64,000 bases of DNA from Candidatus Heimdallarchaeota archaeon (GTDB lineage Archaea > Asgardarchaeota > Heimdallarchaeia > Heimdallarchaeales > Kariarchaeaceae): NCBI GenBank assembly GCA_015522385.1, contig WAMJ01000033.1:1-64000 (forward strand). Direction: 5' to 3'. The first letter of the stretch is position 1. Every line of letters starts with the position of its first letter. Shown in pieces: positions 53,405 to 62,642 of the stretch. A program made the translations under genes and the position numbers. The notes under the pieces are model-generated. The model had not been told where the DNA came from, searched no databases, and saw only the letters and a program-made list of their open reading frames with translations.

Positions 53405-55126
53405 GTGGATTTGGATCCTATCCTTAACCGTGTACTGAAGGGCAATTTCGATGAAGCCCAGTCTGTAATAGAGACTCTAAATCCCGGCACAGCTCGGCAA
53501 ATTGCCCAGCTCGCACTCTACACCAAATCCCATCAGAACGCAGAGTTTGAAAGGTTGCTCAAAGAGATAGGCGAGGTTGAGGTTAGCGATGAAGAGCGTT
53601 TTTACATAGATCTCATCAGATATGGACATTCGCTGCAGAACCACCTGATGGACTATAGTCAACATAATGAGGTACTAACAAATCTTGAGGAACGTCTGTA
53701 TCAACTGGATTTCCCTCTGCAGAAGAGGGACGCATACAGCAAGCTCATCTTGATGTACAGGGGCATTGCCTCTCTCTACTCGGGGTTATACCGAAATGCC
53801 GAGAGTTATCTGTTGAGCTGCATGGCTCCTGTGGAGAACGAGTCCACTATTCACGGAGGTGTGAATATTGTGATCAGGACCTATCTCATACTTACCTACA
53901 TCGAATTGGGGAAATATGAGGAGGCCTTAAAACTCAGTACTGAACTCTACGAGCTTACCATAGATACGAATAATAAACAAGCGTTCGCTAGAGCTTGGTT
54001 ACTCAAAGGATACAGTGAGTACCTCAATGGTGACTCCGCCAAGGGTCTGGATGACCTACTTGATGCTATAGGATACATCAAGGATAACAAAGTCACAGAT
54101 ATAGACAAGGGGATATCCTACCTTCTCGTCTCTCATATCTACCTATCGAAAGGAGAGTATAATGTTGCCCGGAGGTTCTTACTCTCTGCCATGGAGATCT
54201 TCGAAGATATGAACGACCACAGGAACCTCGCTGAATGCTACTCCTCACTGGGGACGATTTACTTTGAGCAGGGTATGTTCAACCAGGCGCTCGAATCATA
54301 CCAGAAGTCCCTTGCTTCGAATCTAAAGCTTGGTAATCAGCTCAAGGTAGCAATAGCGATGAAGGATATTGCGAAAGTAAACCACGCGCAGAAAGCCGAC
54401 TCCAACTATCTCAAATACCTGAGGATAGCCCTCGATCAGGCTATTAAAATAGGAAATCTCACGCTCGAGGCAGAGCTCTACTACTACCTTATCAAAGCCT
54501 ATGACATCGATACGACTGAGTTTGAGAATGCCCTCAACGACCTGAAGGAACTATCCGAAAAATCAAAAAGTAGTGATATCACCCTGTTATACAGATTGGC
54601 CAAGAGTCACAAACTCAAAAACAGCAACCGTATCATCGACAAGTACTCCGCCCAGCAGGAGTACTTTGATATAATAGAGAATAGCGAGCTTCATACCAAG
54701 TTCATGGTGGACGCTTACCTCGGTCTGTTTGAGCTCCTTCTACTGGAGCTGAAGATTAGCTCGGAGTCCGGAGACGAGGTAATGGATGACATAAGCCGTA
54801 TCTCCAAGAAGCTGGAGCATTACCTCGAGACTTCAGGATCGATGGCAATCCACCTCCAGCTCATGGTTCTCAAATCACGTATACTGCTCCTCGAACAGAG
54901 GTTAGATGATGCGCAGAAGATCCTTGAAGATGCAGAGGATCTGGCCACTGCCAAGGGATTCTATCTCCTCAAAGAGCAGATCACCAACGAACGGAACAGT
55001 CTTACGAGTTATATCGCCAAGTGGATAAGGGTGATCGAGAAGAACAAGGAGAACATTGAGAATTATCAAAGGAAGAAAATTATTGAGTATCTGAATGAAG
55101 CCAGTAAGGTTGTGGAGCTGTTCTGA
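53405..55126 (+). CDS. Large TPR protein
   Basis: A 573-residue helical-repeat protein. Clear TPR units occupy residues about 110-340 (for example NVVIRTYLILTYIELGKYEEAL-like IVIRTYLILTYIELGKYEEA, ISYLLVSHIYLSKGEYNVAR and CYSSLGTIYFEQGMFNQALE); the rest is helical and less regular. No signal or membrane segment. Start is a GTG; the ATG two bases upstream reads another frame. It is divergent from menE by 99 bases. The partner is unknown. Confidence 0.85.
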   Translation: MDLDPILNRVLKGNFDEAQSVIETLNPGTARQIAQLALYTKSHQNAEFERLLKEIGEVEVSDEERFYIDLIRYGHSLQNHLMDYSQHNEVLTNLEERLYQLDFPLQKRDAYSKLILMYRGIASLYSGLYRNAESYLLSCMAPVENESTIHGGVNIVIRTYLILTYIELGKYEEALKLSTELYELTIDTNNKQAFARAWLLKGYSEYLNGDSAKGLDDLLDAIGYIKDNKVTDIDKGISYLLVSHIYLSKGEYNVARRFLLSAMEIFEDMNDHRNLAECYSSLGTIYFEQGMFNQALESYQKSLASNLKLGNQLKVAIAMKDIAKVNHAQKADSNYLKYLRIALDQAIKIGNLTLEAELYYYLIKAYDIDTTEFENALNDLKELSEKSKSSDITLLYRLAKSHKLKNSNRIIDKYSAQQEYFDIIENSELHTKFMVDAYLGLFELLLLELKISSESGDEVMDDISRISKKLEHYLETSGSMAIHLQLMVLKSRILLLEQRLDDAQKILEDAEDLATAKGFYLLKEQITNERNSLTSYIAKWIRVIEKNKENIENYQRKKIIEYLNEASKVVELF

Positions 55127-55362
55127 GGAGGATGTGGAATGATCCGGGGTGGATTCAATCGACCCAATCCAGCAGACATTCCACAAGCTCTCAGTATTTA
55201 GGGGCAGGATCGGCAACTCTCTTTCTTCACTTCCAAGGTTATATCTGAAGGTAATACTGTTCGAATATCTCCGAATGCTTGTGATGAAAAATAGAGAAAA
55301 TTGAATATTCCTAGTCCAGCAATGAGAAATTCTTATAAATTTCTCTCTTCTGATAAACGTAG

Positions 55363-56790
55363 ATGTCATATCAAGTCGCAAAGGAGGAGCTGGAAAAAGC
55401 TGGTGACAATACAGTAGGAGGCGTTGTAGTCTCTCTGGTCTTTGTCTTCCTAACAATAGCTATCTACGGTCTCCTCGGTACTAGAACAACTTTACTTGGA
55501 GACTCTGCATTCGTTCAGACTCTCACTCAAATTGTACTGGGTGGTATTCTCATCCTGCTCATTACAATATTCGCCAATTATCGTGTCCTGAAATGGGTAA
55601 GAAATGATGCCAAGAAGGTGATCTATTGGGGTTTCATGGGGACGATCATGTTTTTTGTTGGAGGGCTCTTCCTCCTCGGACTCATTCCCTTCCTCTTCGG
55701 AGGTAGTGAGGGAGCTGCCGCTGGATCTATTTTCCTATTCTTCGCTCTCATAGCTGCAGTTATCGCATATTTCATCTGGAGATTTATAGAGTCGAGAATT
55801 GAGCGTGCTGCAAGGTGGTTGTCGGTGGCTGCAGGAGTTGTCATGAGTGAACCTGGCATGCTTCTTATGTCGTTCATTCAGAGCGTTGTCCTCATGATTG
55901 GCTCGATCACTCAGTTCATCGTCGTGCTCTACTATCAGTACGGCACTGATACTTCAGAGGATCAGTTGAAATCTATTATGGGTATCATCTCGTTCGTATA
56001 CATCTGGTATGGATTCTTTACCCTCTACTACTTCGGTGGAGTGAATACCTACATGTCGTATGCGAGGATCAAGGGTGTAGACCCTACGATCGGACAGGGT
56101 ATTTCCAGTGCCACTAGGAGGATCCCCTCACTCCTCCTCTACTCGCTCATCTCCACAGTCGTCACTGTAATCACTCGATTCAGAGGGGGAGATGGAAGAA
56201 GTCGCCGGTCTGGTGGTGGAAATAATAATGTCGATATTACCGACGCCGGAGAGATTGTCGGAGCGATCTTGTCAGCAATCGTCGGTAGCTTCATGAGAAT
56301 ATTTGGAGGGTTACTTCGCTACCTCTACTTCCTCGTGAGTTTCTTCACTCTACCGATCATCATTATCAGGCGAAAGGGTGCTTTCGCTGCGATGAGGGAG
56401 AGCTATGAGTACTTCAGAAGCAACCCATGGAACATCATCATCAGTGATATGTCATTCGGGCTCGGTGTGTGGGCAATCTATCTCTTCTCTGGTATTATAT
56501 CGGGAGCAGGAGGTTTCCTATATGGGGTTGCACTCAGCTTCATCTTCGGTAGTGGAGAATCATTCCTCGGGTTTGGGATATTACTTGCCTTCCTCACGTT
56601 CATTGTGGGACTGTTCATCACCAAGCTCTTTATCAGCCCACTCTTCACGGCATTCACGACTACGATCTATGTCTACGCTTCAGAGGGTCCCGAAGCAATC
56701 GCGGTTGCACCCCCCGAGCTGATCCAGCAGATCGAGAGTTCCGTAAACAGTACTGCCGCCATGGGCCCCATGGCTGGTAGAATGTTATAA
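55363..56790 (+). CDS. DUF6159-like polytopic membrane protein
   Basis: A 475-residue protein with about eight membrane helices. The middle and C-terminal parts follow the DUF6159 pattern: YYFGGVNTYMSYARIKGVD, PTIGQGISSATRRIPSLLLY, FTLPIIIIRRKGAFAAMRES and YEYFRSNPWNIIISD. A glycine/arginine/asparagine-rich loop (FRGGDGRSRRSGGGNNN) sits in the middle. The family is of unknown function and resembles the core of some membrane transport and insertion proteins. A TATA-like box (cttataaatt, 55332-55341) lies about 25 bases before the ATG, giving a leaderless transcript. The 236-base gap before it holds no gene. Confidence 0.7.
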   Translation: MSYQVAKEELEKAGDNTVGGVVVSLVFVFLTIAIYGLLGTRTTLLGDSAFVQTLTQIVLGGILILLITIFANYRVLKWVRNDAKKVIYWGFMGTIMFFVGGLFLLGLIPFLFGGSEGAAAGSIFLFFALIAAVIAYFIWRFIESRIERAARWLSVAAGVVMSEPGMLLMSFIQSVVLMIGSITQFIVVLYYQYGTDTSEDQLKSIMGIISFVYIWYGFFTLYYFGGVNTYMSYARIKGVDPTIGQGISSATRRIPSLLLYSLISTVVTVITRFRGGDGRSRRSGGGNNNVDITDAGEIVGAILSAIVGSFMRIFGGLLRYLYFLVSFFTLPIIIIRRKGAFAAMRESYEYFRSNPWNIIISDMSFGLGVWAIYLFSGIISGAGGFLYGVALSFIFGSGESFLGFGILLAFLTFIVGLFITKLFISPLFTAFTTTIYVYASEGPEAIAVAPPELIQQIESSVNSTAAMGPMAGRML

Positions 56791-56833
56791 TGTAATTTCC
56801 AAATCCTAATAAAATACATCAGATGGATATCTT

Positions 56834-57298
56834 ATGGTTGAATCCGAGACCAAGATGTGGATGTCAATTATCCTCTCATTAGTCACTGTATTCCCTCTGC
56901 TGATATTTGTGATTCCAACCCCAAATACAGTTTTGATCACTAATGACGAGTATATCGGTCTAAATTTCGAGATCTTTCTCAGGTTGAAGGTGTACTTGGC
57001 GATCTTCCTATCCGGAATCTTCTCTTCAATAATTGGTGGCGACCTAAGAAAGTACCGCAGTATCTTCATTGACAAGGGTGAGGAGAGTACGGGGTGGCTG
57101 TTTTCTTTGTTTCTAGACATCTTCGTTGTCATGCTTGTCATGACCGTCTTCTACTCTGTTCTGATCTTTGTTCGGATACTTGTGGAAGACTACGACAATG
57201 CCATCATTGAATTTATCCGTTTTCTTGACCTAGGGTATCCGTTCTTCTTCTTTTCAGGAGCCAGCTTGCGAACATTTATTGGAGGTCATAAGAAATGA
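56834..57298 (+). CDS. Small membrane protein (3-4 TM)
   Basis: A 154-residue protein with hydrophobic segments MWMSIILSLVTVFPLLIFVI, VYLAIFLSGIFSSIIGG, FLDIFVVMLVMTVFYSVLIF and a weaker last one near LGYPFFFFSGASL. A short basic stretch (GDLRKYRS) lies between the second and third. No family was recognised. Its stop overlaps the start of the beta-propeller gene by 4 bases (ATGA), so the two are translated together and may interact at the membrane. Confidence 0.68.
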   Translation: MVESETKMWMSIILSLVTVFPLLIFVIPTPNTVLITNDEYIGLNFEIFLRLKVYLAIFLSGIFSSIIGGDLRKYRSIFIDKGEESTGWLFSLFLDIFVVMLVMTVFYSVLIFVRILVEDYDNAIIEFIRFLDLGYPFFFFSGASLRTFIGGHKK

Positions 57299-58821
57299 GG
57301 AGGGCTCTTTTTCTTCTTCTTTTCCTAATCTTTCCAGTAATGCCTGTCCATTCTACGGAGCCTTCCACAATATCCGGGAATCTCTTGGAGAACCAACAAT
57401 TTCAGACGAATGTGACCACTTATACGTCCCAGTTAAACCTGACCTTAGATAGTCTTCCAGAGAGTGATGGCTACCGGACCGAGTATCCTGTTGAGAACAT
57501 AGAGGGCGTGTTCGATGTCTATGTGGCATCTGACAATCTCGTCTGGTTTACAGTCATCGAGGATGAGAGGATATGGGTGCTGAACCGATCCTCCTCAGAG
57601 ATTCGATCATACACCCTTCCTACAAATATCACCCCATTCCTGATAAAGGAAGATGATGACGGGAGCCTGTGGTTCACGGACTATGACTTCTCCGCTCTGA
57701 AACACTACGACGGGATTGTCCATTTCGACCCCAAATCGCTCGAAGTGACGGTTTATTCCTTACCTGAACCTCAGACTGGACCATTTGACATCTTGCTGTA
57801 CGGTGGGAAAGTCTGGTTTACCCAGTGGATAACCGGAGTTGTAGCCATCCTTGATCCTACAGATGGGTCGATAAACGGGCTGGCACCAGACAACAGTAAA
57901 TACTCAGGTTTACCCTGTGGTCCCGTTGGAATTACTCTCACTAGTGAGGGAGTGATATGGGTAGTTGAGACCCTGTGTTCCATCCTTGTTCGTATAGACC
58001 CAACCGATCTATCTTATCAGCTACATGCACTGCCAACGGACTTCTACTCACCAGTTTTTCTATCTGAGGGTCCTGAAGGCAATCTCTGGACTGGGGACCA
58101 CGCGGGTAACAAGATACTGAAGTTCAACCCTGCCACTAGACAGACCGAGACAATTCTCGTGGAGCCACCCGAAGGGGGCGTCTGGGGTTTCGCAGGGATC
58201 AATGAAGTTGAGATGGACGACCAAGGTCGACTATGGTTTGCAGAGCACTTCACCAACAGAGTCGGGTACTACGATACTGTCCGGAGAACGATGCTTGAGT
58301 TTATCCTGCCCCAGGCCGACCCCTTGATCCAGTGGATAGACGTCAATGCGACAGATCTCTGGTATGGGATATATTCTGAGGGTAAGCTGGGCCTGATCGA
58401 AGGAGAACTTGTACCACAGGTCGATCTGGAGGTCTCCGAGGAAAGGATATCGATGCAAAGGGTATCTCGCCATACCGTGACTCTCGAAGTTCAGTACAGT
58501 GGGCAGAGTACTGATGCCATGAGTTTTGCCATCGCTGAGCAGAAAGACCAGATCTTCGGTACGAATGGCGAGGTCAAATCTCTGTTCCTTGGCATTCCAA
58601 CCTCTCTCTCCGTCACCGTCAATGTCGGCAACAACATCGAGATTGGCAGCTACTCCGTCCTCGTGGGAGTGCGAATCGACAACATCGTTGTGTCAAGGCA
58701 GATAACCCTTGACATCGTTGAAAATATATTTTACACCGTATTCGTGCAGGGCATAGGACCGATTGCAATGGTTTATCTGATTGGATTCTATAAAAGAAGT
58801 AGGAAGAAAGTTGACGGGTGA
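57295..58821 (+). CDS. Secreted beta-propeller protein (streptogramin-lyase-like) with C-terminal anchor
   Basis: A 508-residue surface protein. Signal peptide at residues 1 to about 21 (RALFLLLFLIFPVMPVHS). Residues about 60-375 form a Vgb-like six- or seven-blade propeller, with blades marked by DDGSLWFTDYDF, GGKVWFTQWI, SEGVIWVVE, PEGNLWTGDHAGNKILKFNP and DQGRLWFAEHFTNRV. The next about 90 residues look Ig-like, and a membrane helix (TVFVQGIGPIAMVYLIGF) with a KRSRKK tail anchors it. Vgb lyases act on cyclic antibiotics, but this fold is more often used for binding, so lyase activity is not claimed. Part of a four-gene cluster with an LRR protein. Confidence 0.85.
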   Translation: MRRALFLLLFLIFPVMPVHSTEPSTISGNLLENQQFQTNVTTYTSQLNLTLDSLPESDGYRTEYPVENIEGVFDVYVASDNLVWFTVIEDERIWVLNRSSSEIRSYTLPTNITPFLIKEDDDGSLWFTDYDFSALKHYDGIVHFDPKSLEVTVYSLPEPQTGPFDILLYGGKVWFTQWITGVVAILDPTDGSINGLAPDNSKYSGLPCGPVGITLTSEGVIWVVETLCSILVRIDPTDLSYQLHALPTDFYSPVFLSEGPEGNLWTGDHAGNKILKFNPATRQTETILVEPPEGGVWGFAGINEVEMDDQGRLWFAEHFTNRVGYYDTVRRTMLEFILPQADPLIQWIDVNATDLWYGIYSEGKLGLIEGELVPQVDLEVSEERISMQRVSRHTVTLEVQYSGQSTDAMSFAIAEQKDQIFGTNGEVKSLFLGIPTSLSVTVNVGNNIEIGSYSVLVGVRIDNIVVSRQITLDIVENIFYTVFVQGIGPIAMVYLIGFYKRSRKKVDG

Positions 58822-59506
58822 CATCGAATCATTCGAGGAAATTCTTATCCACTGGCGCATGGTCTATGGTTTCTCCAAAGACCAGATTGTGCAGCTGAGG
58901 GAGAGGGCTGCATTCAATGAGGGAAGATTAATCTACCTCACCTTACCCCAGATATTCAGGGAGGTTCCGGGGGAACTCCTCGAATTTAAATCCCTGCAGA
59001 TGCTCAGGATTAACAAGCTCAAAAACAGTGAAAGGATGTGTGATATCCTCTCGCAAATGCCCAATCTTAGGACACTTTCCATACGATCAAGCTCCGAAGA
59101 GATGGTTAAGGAGGCAATGAGGATCAAGAATATCCAGAACCTTGACGGTAGCTTCTCCAGTATTTCCGAATTCCCCGTCCCCGAAGATGAATCCGCACTG
59201 CGTACCCTTATCCTAGCCGGCAACCCAATCAGTCATATCCCTAGAGTGGGAGAACACTACCCCCTTCTCCGGACTCTTGATCTGTCATTTACTAATATTG
59301 AGCATGTCTCGAATACCCTCCTCTCCTTTCCCGAACTCAAAGATCTCAGACTTTGGGCTTCGGACCTTGAGACGATAGATCCCGAGATCCTTGGCCAACT
59401 TGTCCAGCTGGACATATCATCGACCGCGTTCAGTAGGGGGGATCTCTCTAAAATCGACTTCAAGCACACAAATGTTATAGTCCATCAGAGTGACAGATTC
59501 AGGTGA
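58814..59506 (+). CDS. Leucine-rich repeat protein
   Basis: About 230 residues with at least six LRR units, for example FKSLQMLRINKLKNS, MPNLRTLSIRSSS, SALRTLILAGNPISHIP, YPLLRTLDLSFTNIEHV and FPELKDLRLWASDLETI, showing the LxxLxLxxN spacing. LRR proteins are common in Asgard archaea and give a binding surface. No signal peptide is seen, so it is likely cytosolic. The TTG at 58814 is preferred over a TTG at 58781 because AGGAAG precedes it; both overlap the propeller gene, indicating coupled translation. Its stop touches the stop of the convergent zinc-ribbon gene. Confidence 0.82.
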   Translation, partial: TGDIESFEEILIHWRMVYGFSKDQIVQLRERAAFNEGRLIYLTLPQIFREVPGELLEFKSLQMLRINKLKNSERMCDILSQMPNLRTLSIRSSSEEMVKEAMRIKNIQNLDGSFSSISEFPVPEDESALRTLILAGNPISHIPRVGEHYPLLRTLDLSFTNIEHVSNTLLSFPELKDLRLWASDLETIDPEILGQLVQLDISSTAFSRGDLSKIDFKHTNVIVHQSDRFR

Positions 59507-60160
59507 CTACAGGGCTATCTCCTTACCGCATTTCTCACAGAATCTCTTGGAGGCATCTACCTCCTCGAAACAATTCCAGCACTTCACAGACTTGATATTT
59601 CCCAAACTGGATTTTTGCAGATCGATTAGGCTTGCTCGGACGATCTCTAGGATCTCATGGTCGAACCTCTCAAGCGCAGAGATCTTTCGGTTCTGGATGA
59701 CCGGGATAACAAAGAAGATGGCCACTGCAATGCTGACCATTGCTCCTCCAAAAATCATCTGATTCGTCGTCTGCTCAAGCCAAGTTCGGAATACCTCCGA
59801 ACTTGTGGCAATCAACGTTGCGACAAAGAAGATCCCATAGAAGATAAAGAAGTAGCCATACCTCAATCCGAGATTGTTGCGGTCGGACGATGCCTGCCTC
59901 TTGGCTTGCTTCTTTGCATCCTCGCTCAGATCCCTGAGGATCCTGTTGTTGACATCGACCTCAACATACAATGGTTTGTGGCGGTACCTGCGGATCATCA
60001 TGATCGTCCTGAGCCGAGATTTCTGAATGATGTACCTTAACTCAAATTCCGCGGTACTCTCCAAGGTTATCTTGTGATTGGTTCTACCTAAACTCTCATT
60101 CAAAGTCTTGGTGAGGAGCTCTGTGGGTAGATCATTTAACCTAATCGTGTCCTTTACCAC
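59507..60160 (-). CDS. Membrane protein with C-terminal zinc ribbon
   Basis: A 217-residue protein with a soluble N-terminal about 105 residues (alpha/beta), two membrane helices (YFFIFYGIFFVATLIATSS and MIFGGAMVSIAVAIFFVIP) and a C-terminal zinc ribbon VKCWNCFEEVDASKRFCEKC with four cysteines. Zinc-ribbon membrane proteins like this are frequent in archaea and mostly uncharacterised. A TATA-like gttataaac lies about 25 bases before the GTG start, so it probably has its own promoter rather than being read from the oxidase genes 63 bases upstream. Confidence 0.75.
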   Translation of the reverse strand: MVKDTIRLNDLPTELLTKTLNESLGRTNHKITLESTAEFELRYIIQKSRLRTIMMIRRYRHKPLYVEVDVNNRILRDLSEDAKKQAKRQASSDRNNLGLRYGYFFIFYGIFFVATLIATSSEVFRTWLEQTTNQMIFGGAMVSIAVAIFFVIPVIQNRKISALERFDHEILEIVRASLIDLQKSSLGNIKSVKCWNCFEEVDASKRFCEKCGKEIAL

Positions 60161-60223
60161 ATCAAATACATATTTTAGATGTTTATAACAATTTAGTAAA
60201 GTAGTTTAAAGAATGAATGGTGA

Positions 60224-61714
60224 TCAATCTGCGGCGACAGCAACCTCTTCCTTCACTTTCTCACCTGACTGAGTCAGACTCATGTAAGAGTTGTAGAAAT
60301 TCATCCACAAGCCGAACATCAGGAAAAAGGCAAAGACTAGTGATATCCATGTGAAGAGGTTCAGGCTCTCAGGTGTAGAACGGTAGGATCTACGGATCCC
60401 TCCCCATAGACCCTGAATGAACCAAAGGTGGACAAACCCTACTCCTGAAACGACGTAGACGATGAGGGCATTCTTGGCCATCTTCTTGGAGTAAACACCT
60501 TTGTACTGATCCATAATGTGAAAGGCCATACCGAAGAGCAAGGTTGAGAGGGCCAGAACGGCCATCGTGTGGAAGTGAGCAACTACCCATAGTGAGTTGT
60601 GGACGAATTCGTTCAGGGCAATCGTAGCATTGACCCAACCCGACATCCCTGCCAATAGCCAGAATGTCAGACTCACAAAGACATAGCTTGAAGCAACGTC
60701 CCACTTGAACTTGTACAAGTAGATCGTACCTGTGATTGAGAAGATGGATACGAGTGACGGCAGGATTATTGCGTAGGTCCCTACCTCGCTGATTGCGTGA
60801 ACCCACTGTTGCTGAGCAAGATCTGCGTAAACATGATGAGCTCCGATGAAGTTCTGCACTACTGTGGCGACGAACCATGCGCTCTTTGCCCACTTCTCCC
60901 CGATGATATCATGACCTGTGTAGTCCATGACTATACTATACATAAAGGATACTACAGGAAAGAGGATGAGGTAGACCACCGGGTGGCCGAACCACCAAAG
61001 CATATTCTTGGCAAGTAGTGTGTCCATCCTTGGAACAAGATCCATGAACTCGAGGAGGGTGTAGACGAGGAGATAGGCGAATGGAAGTGTGGCAATAATC
61101 ATCCCCCATCCGATGACCGCAAGAGGGACAATCGGTAGGGGTACCCTCTTCTCCCCCTCTTTCCACTTACTGGGTTTGAGGATCTCAAAGCCCAATGCAT
61201 CCAGGAGGCTATAGCCTGCTTTCTTTATCGTGAGGAGGATCTCGACACCATAGAGGATAATAGAAATCCCTGCCAGTGCAACCCCCAGATTCCACATGAA
61301 CGCAGCCCAGTTCTCCCAGTACCCGTAGAAGGACAGGGGATAGAGGAACACCCAAGAGCCACCAAAGTTACCGAATAGTGTTGCTACAACGAGGAGTAGG
61401 ACTCCCACCATGAAGTTCCAGTAGATGAACATCACCAGCTTAGTGCTATGGAGTGGTGAGTCGAGGTGCTTGACGAGTGTGTACCATGTGAGACCCATTG
61501 CCACGAAACAACCCCACCCAACGAAAGCAGCCATCCCGTGAAGGGTCATAAGGGTGTAGTAGAGCTGGGGTACATTTCCCAAGGCCCCAGTCTGACTGAG
61601 TCTCACAATGAACCCAAGGAGGGCAGCCACAGCGAGGATAGTTACACCTGTGAGGTAGTACCCGAGGGACATCTCCTTGGCGATATCAAGATCATTGTTC
61701 TGTTCCATCGCCAC
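60224..61714 (-). CDS. Heme-copper oxidase subunit I (B family)
   Basis: Catalytic subunit of a terminal oxidase that reduces oxygen and pumps protons. 496 residues with about 12 helices. Metal ligands: low-spin heme His59 (TLHGMAAF), CuB His244 with cross-link candidate Tyr248 (FGHPVVYLILFP), CuB His293-His294 (GAHHVYAD), and heme His380 and His382 (VAHFHTMAVL). The absence of the long A-family D-channel motifs and the compact size point to the B family (ba3-like). The GTG at 61714 has a GGAGGT seven bases before it, inside the end of the subunit II gene; an ATG at 61708 is less well placed. No subunit III or heme-lyase gene is seen nearby. Confidence 0.95.
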   Translation of the reverse strand: MAMEQNNDLDIAKEMSLGYYLTGVTILAVAALLGFIVRLSQTGALGNVPQLYYTLMTLHGMAAFVGWGCFVAMGLTWYTLVKHLDSPLHSTKLVMFIYWNFMVGVLLLVVATLFGNFGGSWVFLYPLSFYGYWENWAAFMWNLGVALAGISIILYGVEILLTIKKAGYSLLDALGFEILKPSKWKEGEKRVPLPIVPLAVIGWGMIIATLPFAYLLVYTLLEFMDLVPRMDTLLAKNMLWWFGHPVVYLILFPVVSFMYSIVMDYTGHDIIGEKWAKSAWFVATVVQNFIGAHHVYADLAQQQWVHAISEVGTYAIILPSLVSIFSITGTIYLYKFKWDVASSYVFVSLTFWLLAGMSGWVNATIALNEFVHNSLWVVAHFHTMAVLALSTLLFGMAFHIMDQYKGVYSKKMAKNALIVYVVSGVGFVHLWFIQGLWGGIRRSYRSTPESLNLFTWISLVFAFFLMFGLWMNFYNSYMSLTQSGEKVKEEVAVAAD

Positions 61715-61715
61715 T

Positions 61716-62432
61716 TTAGCTACCTCCTACAACAACCTCAGTCTTCATGTTATGGTGTCCAATTCCACAGTACTCCATGCAGAGGAAGGTATAGGTGCCA
61801 CTCTGCTCGAACGTATGATAAAGAACTGCCTCATATCCCGGATTGATGTTGGTCTGCCCACGCATCACACCATCCGGAGAATATATCCCTAGTCCATGAG
61901 AGAATGACTCCGCAGATACCACAAGTCTGTACTTCTGACCCCTGATGAAGAAGTTGTTCGGATCGTCGTCATATTGACCATCCCCATTCGTGTCAAATTT
62001 CCACTGGAAACCGTCTGTACCCTTGATGTAGACTGTAATAGAATCAGGTTCATCAGGTGCATGGAAATGTGTCAACTTGTCGCCATAGAAAGCGTAGGGG
62101 ATGACGAAACTGGCGATAACGAGGAAGAGGAGGAATGTAGCAACACCCCAGAAGTAGTACTTCTCGAAGCTTGTGATTTTAGCATGAGTGGTCTCGTCCT
62201 TCTCTCCTGTGGCGTCCTTTGCTACCTTAAAGTAGAAGACCGCCCAGAACATCAACCAGATCGCTTCCATAATGAGGAGGAAGAGTCTAACGAAAGTGAA
62301 TACTCCCTCGTCCGCCTCAAAACCAATGAGGTACGTACCGGTAAAGTCGTACCGATTGGCAAAGTCGGAAGGTATTATGTAGGCCAAAAAAATCAGTAGC
62401 AAAGCCACTGCAAGGACTACAAATACTTTCAT
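61716..62432 (-). CDS. Heme-copper oxidase subunit II (CuA)
   Basis: Carries the CuA centre that passes electrons to subunit I. Two N-terminal membrane helices (KVFVVLAVALLLIFLAYI and FLLIMEAIWLMFWAVFYF) are followed by a third hydrophobic stretch and a cupredoxin domain. CuA ligands are complete: His in ESFSHGLGIY, and Cys, Glu, Cys, His, Met in FLCMEYCGIGHHNM. An aspartate/asparagine loop (TNGDGQYDDDPNN) is inserted in the cupredoxin part. The frame is open to 62498, but the ATG at 62432 starts right before the first helix, downstream of the expected transcript start. It ends one base before the subunit I start. Confidence 0.93.
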   Translation of the reverse strand: MKVFVVLAVALLLIFLAYIIPSDFANRYDFTGTYLIGFEADEGVFTFVRLFLLIMEAIWLMFWAVFYFKVAKDATGEKDETTHAKITSFEKYYFWGVATFLLFLVIASFVIPYAFYGDKLTHFHAPDEPDSITVYIKGTDGFQWKFDTNGDGQYDDDPNNFFIRGQKYRLVVSAESFSHGLGIYSPDGVMRGQTNINPGYEAVLYHTFEQSGTYTFLCMEYCGIGHHNMKTEVVVGGS

Positions 62433-62472
62433 AAATTTCTGTACTTGTTCAAGAAACTTGATATTAATCACC

Positions 62473-62516
62473 CGGATTATTATTATCCGAACCCTCAAAG
62501 GTAGTTTATAAAAGTA
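62473..62516 (-). promoter_or_regulatory. Oxidase promoter with CGGAT palindrome
   Basis: On the minus strand a TATA-like tttataaac (about 62507-62515) is followed about 18 bases on by an inverted repeat CGGAT-7 bases-ATCCG (62473-62489), centred near the expected transcript start of the oxidase operon. This is where a regulator such as an oxygen or redox sensor would block or permit initiation. The remaining gap to 62642 is AT-rich with nothing recognisable. Confidence 0.5.
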
Positions 62517-62642
62517 ACTCCTGAAAAAATTTTATTCCCCAAAATAAATTAAATTTCTGTCCAATTTTGAGAGAATATTTAACAATTCGAAAACAATCAT
62601 GTCATGGATTGACATGTCGAAGAAAGTAATTTCCCAACGTGC

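Noticed and set aside
54902..55456. 184-residue minus-strand frame spanning the end of the TPR gene and the start of the DUF6159-like gene
   Set aside because: Overlaps two well-supported genes, no recognisable motif, and the gap it covers contains a promoter for the plus-strand gene.
57295..58821. Virginiamycin B lyase (antibiotic resistance) for the propeller protein
   Set aside because: The fold matches, but the protein is secreted and anchored with an extra Ig-like region; catalytic identity cannot be shown.
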